This document shows positions 1-5,619 of a DNA stretch of 7,100 nt, in pieces. The stretch is taken from NCBI GenBank assembly GCA_013331125.1, contig DUGW01000154.1, forward strand, positions 4,599-11,698, written 5' to 3'. The translations under genes were made by a program, and so were the position numbers. Every line of letters begins with the position of its first letter. Within the stretch, counting starts at the first letter, position 1. The notes beneath the pieces are model-generated. The model saw only the letters and a list, made by a program, of their open reading frames with translations. It did not search any database and was not told the origin of the DNA. The DNA comes from Candidatus Woesearchaeota archaeon. Its GTDB lineage: Archaea; Nanoarchaeota; Nanoarchaeia; Woesearchaeales; UBA11576.

Positions 1-43
1 GTGCCCCTAATAGCAATATTGTCTTTATCTGGTTGAATATCAT
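1..43 (-). CDS. htpX: Probable HtpX-like M48 membrane protease, N-terminal fragment (cut by window edge)
   Basis: Only the first 14 codons are inside the window; they read MIFNQIKTILLLGA. The pattern of a short start, an N-Q-I-K-T motif and then a leucine-rich hydrophobic stretch ending in G-A matches the beginning of HtpX-type M48 zinc metalloproteases, where it is the first membrane helix. The catalytic HExxH motif would lie outside the window and cannot be checked. The start is well supported: a GGGGTG ribosome-binding site (complement of 50-55) sits 6 bases before the ATG, and a TATA-like element lies at 80-87. HtpX proteins degrade misfolded membrane proteins. The reading frame and start are fairly sure; the family assignment rests on 14 residues and is moderate. 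The gene has its own promoter, so it need not be co-transcribed with the TOPRIM gene 68 bases upstream. Confidence 0.6.
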   Translation of the reverse strand, partial: MIFNQIKTILLLGA

Positions 44-79
44 TCAAAACACCCCAACGATATGTATTGGCAGAATCTT

Positions 80-87
80 ATTTATAA
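80..87 (-). promoter_or_regulatory. TATA box for the htpX-like gene
   Basis: On the minus strand the sequence reads TTATAAAT within CTTATAAATA. Its centre is about 40 bases before the ATG at 43, which predicts a transcript start near base 57 and a leader of about 14 bases, just enough for the GGGGTG ribosome-binding site. The spacing fits archaeal promoters; no B-recognition element is obvious. Confidence 0.5.
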
Positions 88-111
88 GCTTGCTGGTTGT
101 GTGATTTCTAC

Positions 112-483
112 TCAGTCCACCAGTCCCAGGTTCCTGAAATGCCTGTACGCTCCCTCTATGTGCGAAAGTTCGCTGTATCTGAACAGTCCTTCCCTGAAAT
201 ATGTATCGACCTGCACCCCTAACCTGTTCAGGTTCCTCTTCACGTCTCCGTATATCTTCTTCCCTTCTTCGTCCAGGTCTGTGAGTATTATCACTTTCTT
301 TGTCTTTCCGCTGAGTTCTTCTGCGAGTCTGTATGGTGGCATCCCGAGGTATATGATCCTCTCTCCGTCCACCCCTATCTTCACCAGTGCCTCTCTGTCT
401 TTCTTTCCTTCTACGATTATCTGCATCGTGTTCTCCCTTATCTTCTCAAGCCATTCCCTCAGTTTCTCGATGTCTGGTTTCAT
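112..483 (-). CDS. Small stand-alone TOPRIM-domain protein (UPF0292/COG1658-like)
   Basis: The protein has 123 residues from the chosen start. An N-terminal amphipathic helix (about 3-20) is followed by a complete TOPRIM fold. The first acidic motif is I-V-E-G-K at 23-27 with conserved Glu25. The second is L-T-D-L-D at 67-71, giving the Asp69-x-Asp71 metal pair. The V-D-T-Y-F-R stretch and the C-terminal I-E-G-A-Y motif are typical of the short archaeal TOPRIM proteins related to bacterial RNase M5 and the DnaG core. The biochemical role of this family is not established; Mg2+-dependent phosphodiester chemistry on nucleic acid is the family-based expectation. A longer start at 492 adds M-H-K. 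I prefer 483 because AAAGGT (complement of 493-498) lies 9 bases upstream of it but directly abuts the 492 start. It is divergent from the primase gene, 129 bases away. Confidence 0.85.
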   Translation of the reverse strand: MKPDIEKLREWLEKIRENTMQIIVEGKKDREALVKIGVDGERIIYLGMPPYRLAEELSGKTKKVIILTDLDEEGKKIYGDVKRNLNRLGVQVDTYFREGLFRYSELSHIEGAYRHFRNLGLVD

Positions 484-504
484 CTTATGCATACCTTTAG
501 GTTG

Positions 505-517
505 CCTGCCCCGCAGG
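505..517 (-). other. GC-rich hairpin in the leader of the TOPRIM gene
   Basis: A perfect 5-base-pair stem (CCTGC/GCAGG, 3-base loop) stands alone in otherwise AT-rich DNA. It lies between the predicted TATA box and the ribosome-binding site of the TOPRIM gene, so it should be in that gene's 5' leader. On the plus strand it is followed by a T-rich run (519-538) and would resemble an intrinsic terminator, but no plus-strand gene lies upstream that would need one. Confidence 0.35.
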
Positions 518-543
518 TTCTTTTTTATTTTATTTTTTAATCG

Positions 544-552
544 CTTATAAAC
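544..552 (-). promoter_or_regulatory. TATA box for the TOPRIM gene
   Basis: The minus strand reads GTTTATAAG, close to the archaeal TATA consensus. It predicts a transcript start near base 521 and a leader of about 38 bases to the ATG at 483. An A/T run at 530-541 offers a weaker alternative closer to the gene. The element lies about 30 bases from the primase TATA box on the other strand, so the two divergent promoters may interfere or be controlled together. Confidence 0.45.
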
Positions 553-581
553 TTTTATCAGTATTTATTAGGAATCATACC

Positions 582-589
582 TTTTAATA
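582..589 (+). promoter_or_regulatory. TATA box for the primase gene, consistent with a leaderless transcript
   Basis: TTTTAATA is centred about 28 bases before the primase ATG at 613, so the predicted transcript start falls at or within a few bases of the start codon. There is no clear ribosome-binding site; only GGTG lies 2-3 bases before the ATG, too close to act as one. Both facts fit leaderless initiation, which is common in archaea. Confidence 0.5.
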
Positions 590-612
590 ATTACCTTCTT
601 TTACTACGGTGT

Positions 613-2316
613 ATGGACGTCGTCATGCTTTCCAATGTCTTGAGACATTACAAACGCCTTGAGGTGCAGAAGCTCATAGTCGATGCTGCCCATCTGAAAG
701 AGGCTGTGGGCTCTTATGGTGGCAAGGGCTATGCCAAGAGGCCTGATGTCCTCATGTACCCTGCTGATGTCATGGAGCTTGTCAAGAATGGTGTCACCTC
801 TTTCCACATCTCTGAGGAGACCTGGTCCAATCCTTTGGACATCAAGACTGGTTCTTCTCCCAAGGAGTCGAATGATCTCCGTTCTGGTTGGGATCTTGTC
901 CTTGACATCGACTGTCCTTATTGGGAATTTGCCAAGATCGTTACCTGGTTGTTTGTCCGTTCTCTCCAGGACCACGGCATCTCGTCGATATCTGTGAAGT
1001 TCTCCGGCAACAAGGGTTTCCATATCGGTGTCCCTTTCGAGGCCTTTCCTTCTGTCTTGCCTGGGGATGTCCCTACCAAGGATTTCTTTCCCGACGGGCC
1101 GAGGCAGATAGCGCAGTATCTTCTCCATCATATCAGCAAGAGACTCATCAAGGTCAAGGGCAATACCATAATCTTCGGTGACAGTCACCCTTTTGATTTT
1201 GAGCAGATTCAGCTCATCACCGGCAAGAAGTCCGACGAGCTTCTTCTCTCTTATTGTGATTCCTGTGGTCAGGTCCACAAGGAGGGGTTGCGCAGGCAGT
1301 TCCATTTCACCTGCGGCATCTGCGGTTCCAACTACACCACCGAGGAGGATCTTGCTTTCCGTAAGTGTCTGAAGTGCAATGTCTTGATGGACAAGTCTGA
1401 GCTTGATCTTGGCAGGCGCTGTTGTCCCAAGCCTCTGGTCGTGAAGACCTTCAATCCTCTCTCTATCGTCGAGGTCGATACTGTCCTTATCGCTCCCCGT
1501 CATCTCTATCGTGCCCCTTATTCCTATCATGAGAAGTCTGGTCTTGTCTCTGTCCCTATACCTGTCGACCATATCATGGAGTTTGAGAAGGATGAGGCCA
1601 AGCTTGAGGATGTTGTCTTCACCCCTTGGCTCCCCCGTGATTCAGCCTCTTCCGAGGAGGGTCGCAACCTTCTCTTGAGTGCCATCGATTTCCATGCGCG
1701 TGAGGAGCAGAGGAAGCAGGAGAAGGAGCAGTCGATAAAGTATTCCAAGGATTTCTCCAAGGAGTTTGATGATGTCCAGACTGCCATCCCTGATAAGTTC
1801 TTCCCTCCGTGTATCCAGCTTGTCATGAAGGGTCTTCCTGATGGCAAGAAGCGCGCCCTTTTCATGCTGATCAATTTCCTTTCCTCTTGTGGTTGGAGTT
1901 ATGAAGAGATGGAGTCCTGGCTCACTGAGTGGAACAAGAAGAACCCTGAGCCTATCCGCCAGGTCTATCTCTTGGGTCAGCTTCGTTATACCAAGCAGAA
2001 CAAGAAGAAGGCCCTCCCTCCTAACTGTGACAACAAGGCCTATTACAAGGATTTCCATGTCTGCAGGCCTGATGGTTTCTGCAAGTATGTCAAGAACCCT
2101 GCTAACTATGCTATCCGCAAGGCCAAGCTTGCCCAGCAGGAGGAGTTCCGTAATGGCAAAGGCAAGAAGACCCAGAAGCAGGATAACCCTGCCAAGCCCT
2201 CTCATCCTGAGGCCTCCAAGACCCCTGAAAACCCTGATAAACCCCACAAGAAGCCTTCTAAGCCCAAATCTCAACCGAATCCTACCACCCAGACAGTCAC
2301 CTCTGACACTCTTTGA
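613..2316 (+). CDS. priS: DNA primase, fused small (PriS) and large (PriL, Fe-S domain) subunits
   Basis: This is the replicative primase that makes primers for DNA synthesis; 567 residues, longer than ordinary archaeal PriS. Residues 1-320 are an archaeo-eukaryotic primase core: the G-G-K-G-Y-A-K-R-P-D motif at 36-45, catalytic Asp98-x-Asp100, the S-G-N-K-G-F-H motif at 131-137 with His137, the third metal ligand Asp289, and R-H-L-Y-R-A-P plus H-E-K-S-G-L at 296-311. Four cysteine pairs (215/218, 234/237, 252/255, 270/271) form a zinc-binding insert. A Lys/Glu-rich linker (about 355-390) leads to a PriL C-terminal domain at 395-505. It starts with F-P-P-C (Cys400) and continues with Cys472, Cys484 and Cys490, the expected 4Fe-4S ligands. 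The helical N-terminal domain of PriL is absent. Residues 508-567 are a Lys/Pro-rich, probably disordered tail. The start at 613 gives the right family N-terminus; a shorter start at 625 is possible. Confidence 0.93.
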   Translation: MDVVMLSNVLRHYKRLEVQKLIVDAAHLKEAVGSYGGKGYAKRPDVLMYPADVMELVKNGVTSFHISEETWSNPLDIKTGSSPKESNDLRSGWDLVLDIDCPYWEFAKIVTWLFVRSLQDHGISSISVKFSGNKGFHIGVPFEAFPSVLPGDVPTKDFFPDGPRQIAQYLLHHISKRLIKVKGNTIIFGDSHPFDFEQIQLITGKKSDELLLSYCDSCGQVHKEGLRRQFHFTCGICGSNYTTEEDLAFRKCLKCNVLMDKSELDLGRRCCPKPLVVKTFNPLSIVEVDTVLIAPRHLYRAPYSYHEKSGLVSVPIPVDHIMEFEKDEAKLEDVVFTPWLPRDSASSEEGRNLLLSAIDFHAREEQRKQEKEQSIKYSKDFSKEFDDVQTAIPDKFFPPCIQLVMKGLPDGKKRALFMLINFLSSCGWSYEEMESWLTEWNKKNPEPIRQVYLLGQLRYTKQNKKKALPPNCDNKAYYKDFHVCRPDGFCKYVKNPANYAIRKAKLAQQEEFRNGKGKKTQKQDNPAKPSHPEASKTPENPDKPHKKPSKPKSQPNPTTQTVTSDTL

Positions 2317-2350
2317 TGCCTATTATATATTGTAATCACTACGGTATACC

Positions 2351-2363
2351 AAACCTTTAAATA
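2351..2363 (+). promoter_or_regulatory. Strong archaeal promoter (BRE plus TATA) upstream of the ribosomal operon
   Basis: AAACC followed by TTTAAATA (2356-2363) is close to the archaeal BRE/TATA consensus and is the best promoter in the window. It predicts a transcript start near 2386, about 210 bases ahead of uL3. A perfect 8-base palindrome, GGTATACC, lies directly upstream at 2343-2350 and could be a regulator site. The transcript could be the operon mRNA with a long leader, or a separate small RNA. Confidence 0.65.
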
Positions 2364-2385
2364 CCCCCAAAAAACTGATACGATT

Positions 2386-2595
2386 TAGTCAAATAACGCA
2401 TCTGAACCCAAACGACATGTTCAGACGCCTGATAACAATAAACGAGCCTGAAAAGAAGCTTTTTCAGTACAGATTTATGATAAATAAACTCTGTTTCTAA
2501 GAAAAGGCCTCATCAATAGGTTCCTAAATAAATATAGGACTTATCGGTGTTCATTTTCTTAATAGGGCTTGTTCTGGACTTTAAAGGAAGTTAAG
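2386..2595 (+). other. Long structured leader of the ribosomal operon, or a small RNA gene
   Basis: No convincing gene was found in the non-coding stretch 2317-2595. Downstream of the predicted transcript start there is a stem of nine pairs with one mismatch (2398-2407 with 2419-2428, 11-base loop). A second hairpin pairs CTGAAAA (2448-2454) with TTTTCAG (2461-2467). A third element is the TCCTA/TAGGA inverted repeat at 2522-2539. An ATG at 2417 opens a 27-codon frame ending at 2500, without a ribosome-binding site and with codons unlike the neighbours. I recognise no known RNA family here: no tRNA, and no good C/D or H/ACA motifs. A regulatory leader for ribosomal proteins is a reasonable guess but is inference. 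Confidence 0.4.
2522..2539 (+). promoter_or_regulatory. Second possible promoter inside an inverted repeat
   Basis: The A/T core AATAAATA (2527-2534) could serve as a TATA box, predicting a transcript start near 2557 and a leader of about 39 bases with the uL3 ribosome-binding site. It is flanked by perfect 5-base arms, TCCTA and TAGGA, so a dimeric regulator could bind over the TATA box. The same repeat could instead form an RNA hairpin in the longer transcript. The sequence alone does not decide. Confidence 0.35.
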
Positions 2596-3576
2596 ATGCC
2601 AAAAGCACATCGCCCAAGACACGGAAGCATGCAGGTCTGGCCTAGAAAGAGGGCTAAAAGGACCTTCCCTAGGATCCACGCTTGGGCAGGCAAACAGGGT
2701 CTTTTGGGCTTTGCTGGCTATAAGGTGGGCATGACTCATCTTGTCTTCACTGATGGCCGCAAGAACTCAATGACCAAGGGCCAGGACGTCTCTGTCCCCA
2801 CAACGATCATCGAGTGCCCTCCTGTCCGTGTTGCTGGTGTGCGTTTCTACAAGACTTCTTATGATGGCCGACAGGTCATGACTGATATCTTCTCAAAATT
2901 CGATAAGGAATTGTCCAAGAGGCTCAGCGCTCCTAAGAAGGATTCCAAGCCTCTCGACTCAGTCAAGCCTGAGGATTGCACTGATGTCACTCTTTTCATC
3001 CAGACCCAGCCTAAGTTCACAGGCATCGGCAAGAAGAGACCTGAGATCTTTGAGGTCGCTGTCGCCGGTTCTGTCCAGGACAAGCTGGCTTTTGCCAAGG
3101 AGCATCTCGGCAAGGAATTGTCTGTGAAGGACGTCTTCAAGGAAGGCCAGTTCATCGACATGCACGCCGTCACCAAGGGCAAGGGTTTCCAGGGTCCTGT
3201 CAAGAGGTTCGGTGTCAAGATCAGGTTCCACAAGTCTGAGAAGACCAAGAGAGGTCCGGGTTCTCTCGGCGGTTGGTCTGGCCAGCAGCACGTCATGTAC
3301 AGGGTTGCTCATGCAGGTCAGATGGGTTTCCATAACCGTGTTGATTATAACAAGCAGATCATGATGATCGGCGATGATCCTAAGAAGGTCAATCCTAAGG
3401 GTGGCTTTGTCAGGTATGGTGAGGTCAAGTCCCAGTATCTGCTCGTAAAGGGTTCGATACCTGGCCCGAAGAAAAGGCTCATAAGGATGAAGGTCGCTCT
3501 GCGCCCTGATACAAGGAAGGAGGAGACTGCTCAGACTATCCAGTACATAAGCACTGAGTCAAAGCAGGGAAGATAA
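2596..3576 (+). CDS. rpl3: Large-subunit ribosomal protein uL3
   Basis: The protein has 326 residues, normal for archaeal uL3. It binds 23S rRNA early in assembly and reaches the peptidyl-transferase centre with its central loop. Diagnostic features are the N-terminus M-P-K-A-H-R-P-R-H-G-S, the G-Y-K-V-G-M-T motif at 41-47, the V-T-K-G-K-G-F-Q-G-P motif at 192-201, the G-S-L-G-G-W motif at 222-227, and H-A-G-Q-M-G at 239-244. The frame stays open upstream to a TTG at 2569, but the ATG at 2596 gives the conserved N-terminus and has AAGGA about 7-8 bases before it. It is the first gene of the ribosomal cluster; uL4 begins one base after its stop codon. Confidence 0.97.
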   Translation: MPKAHRPRHGSMQVWPRKRAKRTFPRIHAWAGKQGLLGFAGYKVGMTHLVFTDGRKNSMTKGQDVSVPTTIIECPPVRVAGVRFYKTSYDGRQVMTDIFSKFDKELSKRLSAPKKDSKPLDSVKPEDCTDVTLFIQTQPKFTGIGKKRPEIFEVAVAGSVQDKLAFAKEHLGKELSVKDVFKEGQFIDMHAVTKGKGFQGPVKRFGVKIRFHKSEKTKRGPGSLGGWSGQQHVMYRVAHAGQMGFHNRVDYNKQIMMIGDDPKKVNPKGGFVRYGEVKSQYLLVKGSIPGPKKRLIRMKVALRPDTRKEETAQTIQYISTESKQGR

Positions 3577-3577
3577 G

Positions 3578-4606
3578 ATGAAAGTCAAGGTCCTTACACC
3601 GACGAATACCGAGAAGGGTTCTGTTGAACTGCCTAAGGTATTCAGCGAACCGGTACGTGAGGATATCATAAAGCGCGCTGTCGAGGTCGTACAGGCCAAC
3701 AGACGCCAGCCTTACGGTGCTGATCCTCGTGCAGGTAAGAAATGCTCTGCTGAGCTTTCCAGGCGCAGGAGGAAATACAGGGGTTCTTACGGTCACGGTA
3801 TCTCTCGTGTCCCTAGGAAGATCCTTTCACGCAGCGGTAACCGTATGAACTGGGTCGGTGCTTTCGCGCCAGGCACTGTCGGCGGTCGTCGTGCTCACGC
3901 TCCTAAGGCCCTCAAGATCTGGGCTAAGAAGATAAATGTCAAGGAGAGGCGCAAGGCCATCAGGTCTGCGATCGCAGCCACAGTGGTCAGGGATTTCGTC
4001 GAGAAGAGGGGTCATAAGATGCCTGCTTCCTATCCTTTCGCTCTGAGCTCTGATTTCGAGTCTCTGGACAAGACCAAGGATGTGATGAAGGCGCTTCTCG
4101 CTCTCGGTTTCAAGGCCGAGCTCTCCCGTGCTGATGATCATACTTTCAGGTCAGGCCGTGCAAGGCTGAGGGGCCGCAAGTACAGGAAGAAGAAAGGCCC
4201 TCTTGTGGTTGTCTCCGACGAGTGCCCGTTGCTCTTGTCTGCTGAGAACATCGCAGGTGTTGATGTCGTCAAGGTCAGCATGCTGAATGCTGAGCTGCTC
4301 GCTCCGGGCTGCGTACCTGGAAGGCTTACATTATTCACAGAGGCCGCCATAGGCAGGCTTGCTAAGGATGCTCTTTTCACTGACACTGTTGTCGTCGAGA
4401 AGAAAGAGAAGGTCGCCAAGGATATGCCTAAGAAGGCACGCGACAAGGATGCTCGTGCTAAGAGGCGCGAGACCAAGAAGACAAGATCACAATCACGTAA
4501 GGCAAAGAAGGAAGCCGAGGCAGCAGCCGCTGCCGAAGCGGATGAGTCCTCATCTGAAGATATGGATTCCTCTGCAGATGCTTCCGGCACTGCCGTAGCT
4601 GAATGA
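3578..4606 (+). CDS. rpl4: Large-subunit ribosomal protein uL4 with a long charged C-terminal tail
   Basis: uL4 lines the peptide exit tunnel and contacts 23S rRNA domain I. The conserved body covers about residues 1-270. The tunnel loop lies at about 53-109 and includes the [13 protein letters not shown] stretch and [14 protein letters not shown] at 210-215 and the A-P-G-C-V-P-G-R-L region at 242-250 belong to the C-terminal part of the fold. At 342 residues it is clearly longer than usual archaeal uL4 (about 250-270). The extra part has a basic section (about 276-312, many Lys and Arg) and then an Ala/Ser/Glu/Asp-rich acidic section (313-342), probably disordered or helical. The start follows the uL3 stop by one base, with AGGGAAG in the end of uL3 as a possible ribosome-binding site. 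The stop overlaps the uL23 start (ATGA). Confidence 0.96.
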   Translation: MKVKVLTPTNTEKGSVELPKVFSEPVREDIIKRAVEVVQANRRQPYGADPRAGKKCSAELSRRRRKYRGSYGHGISRVPRKILSRSGNRMNWVGAFAPGTVGGRRAHAPKALKIWAKKINVKERRKAIRSAIAATVVRDFVEKRGHKMPASYPFALSSDFESLDKTKDVMKALLALGFKAELSRADDHTFRSGRARLRGRKYRKKKGPLVVVSDECPLLLSAENIAGVDVVKVSMLNAELLAPGCVPGRLTLFTEAAIGRLAKDALFTDTVVVEKKEKVAKDMPKKARDKDARAKRRETKKTRSQSRKAKKEAEAAAAAEADESSSEDMDSSADASGTAVAE

Positions 4607-4869
4607 AAATGGACATCGGAAAAGTCATCAAATACCCGTTGAATACGGAAAAGTCGATCCGCCTGATGGAGTCAGAGAACAAGCTCGTCTTCGTCGTCGA
4701 TCTCAAGGCCAGGAAGCCTGAGATCAGGGAGGCTGTCGAGAGGACTTTCAATGTCAAGGTCGAGAAGGTCACCACGCTTGTGACCTGCAAGGGTGAGAAG
4801 AGGGCTTATGTCAAGCTCGCTCCTGAGTCTCAGGCTCTGGACATCGCCACTGACCTTGGTCTGATGTGA
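4603..4869 (+). CDS. rpl23: Large-subunit ribosomal protein uL23
   Basis: The 88-residue protein matches archaeal uL23 in length and sequence. The N-terminal [10 protein letters not shown] motif (8-17), K-L-V-F-V-V-D (27-33) and the V-K-V-E-K-V-T-T-L strand (51-59) are characteristic. uL23 sits at the mouth of the exit tunnel, where signal recognition particle and other nascent-chain factors dock. Its ATG at 4603 overlaps the uL4 stop as ATGA, so translation is probably coupled. A second ATG at 4609 gives M-D-I-G-K and is equally credible, being two codons shorter. Neither has a clear ribosome-binding site. A 26-base gap separates it from uL2. Confidence 0.95.
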   Translation: MKMDIGKVIKYPLNTEKSIRLMESENKLVFVVDLKARKPEIREAVERTFNVKVEKVTTLVTCKGEKRAYVKLAPESQALDIATDLGLM

Positions 4870-4895
4870 TTACGATAATTGATTGATGATACAAG

Positions 4896-5609
4896 ATGGG
4901 AAAGAATATAATAACACAGGCTCGTGGAAAAGGCGGTCCTACTTACCGCGCTCCTAGCTTCAGGTATAAGGGTGCTGCCAAGCACTCAAGGCTTTCACCT
5001 GACCAGCTCGAGGGTACTGTGATTGACATCCTGCATTGCCAGGGCCATTCTGCCCCTCTCGCCCAGGTCAAGTATTCGAATGGCGAGGTCGTCCTGCTCA
5101 TAGCCCCTGAGGGCATCCGTGTAGGCCAGAAGATATTCTCTGGCACTGAGTCTCCTATCGAGGATGGGAACACATTGCCTCTGAACCTCATACCTGAGGG
5201 AGCGATGGTCTATAATATCGAGTCAAAGCCTGGTGACGGCGGTAAGTTCGTCAGGTCTTCAGGTGTTTTCGCTAAGGTTGTCTCGAAACTCCGTGACTCT
5301 GTCGTTATCCAGCTGCCTTCGAAGAAGAAGAAGGAGTTCCATCCTATGTGCAGGGCAAGTATCGGTGTTGTCGCCGGAGGCGGCAGGGTTGATAAGCCTT
5401 TCCTGAATGCAGGAAGGAAGTACTTCAAGATGAAGGCTAAGAACAAGCTTTGGCCTAAGATTTCGGGTTCAGCCCAGAACGCTGTCGACCATCCTTTCGG
5501 ATGTAAGCGTTCTTCAAGGAAATCCAAGGCAAGGCCTATACCAAGGAATGCTCCTCCAGGAAGGAAGGTCGGTATGGTTGCCGCCCGCAGGACTGGTAGG
5601 AAGAAATGA
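4896..5609 (+). CDS. rpl2: Large-subunit ribosomal protein uL2
   Basis: The protein has 237 residues, normal for archaea. uL2 is needed for subunit association and supports the peptidyl-transferase centre. Its N-terminus has the archaeal R-G-K-G-G-P-T-Y-R-A-P motif (10-20). The central OB/SH3-like barrels include I-A-P-E-G (69-73) and G-N-T-L-P-L (91-96). The C-terminus carries N-A-V-D-H-P-F-G (195-202) with the universally conserved His199, then A-P-P-G-R-K-V-G and A-A-R-R-T-G. After H-P-F-G the usual glycine-rich G-G is replaced by Cys203-Lys204, followed by a basic R-S-S-R-K-S-K segment. Upstream of the start there is no GGAGG, only a TGATGAT-like stretch. Confidence 0.97.
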   Translation: MGKNIITQARGKGGPTYRAPSFRYKGAAKHSRLSPDQLEGTVIDILHCQGHSAPLAQVKYSNGEVVLLIAPEGIRVGQKIFSGTESPIEDGNTLPLNLIPEGAMVYNIESKPGDGGKFVRSSGVFAKVVSKLRDSVVIQLPSKKKKEFHPMCRASIGVVAGGGRVDKPFLNAGRKYFKMKAKNKLWPKISGSAQNAVDHPFGCKRSSRKSKARPIPRNAPPGRKVGMVAARRTGRKK

Positions 5610-5619
5610 GTGATTCACG

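Noticed and set aside
519..540. Intrinsic terminator on the plus strand (505-540)
   Set aside because: The hairpin plus T tract fits in form, but no plus-strand gene precedes it, and the T tract is equally the A-rich promoter flank of the minus-strand TOPRIM gene.
62..550. Plus-strand frame of 162 codons over the TOPRIM gene
   Set aside because: It is a shadow of the TOPRIM gene: Ser/Phe/Leu-rich, without a domain, while the minus strand encodes clear TOPRIM motifs.
604..1638. Long open frame on the minus strand opposite the primase (322 codons), with a second one at 1642-2274
   Set aside because: Antisense codons line up exactly with primase codons, so an antisense stop needs a sense TTA, CTA or TCA codon. 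The primase almost never uses these; the single TCA at 1639-1641 is what separates the two frames. The translations show no recognisable domain.
2386..2510. C/D-box small RNA in the ribosomal leader, on either strand
   Set aside because: CTGA and TGATA-like elements occur (for example near 2429, 2448 and 2477, and TTGATGA on the minus strand near 2510), but box sequences deviate from consensus and spacings do not fit a paired C/D and C'/D' layout.
2569..2595. Upstream TTG start for uL3 adding nine residues
   Set aside because: The ATG at 2596 gives the conserved M-P-K-x-H-R-P-R start of archaeal uL3 and has a properly spaced AAGGA; the nine extra residues are not family-like and cover that site.
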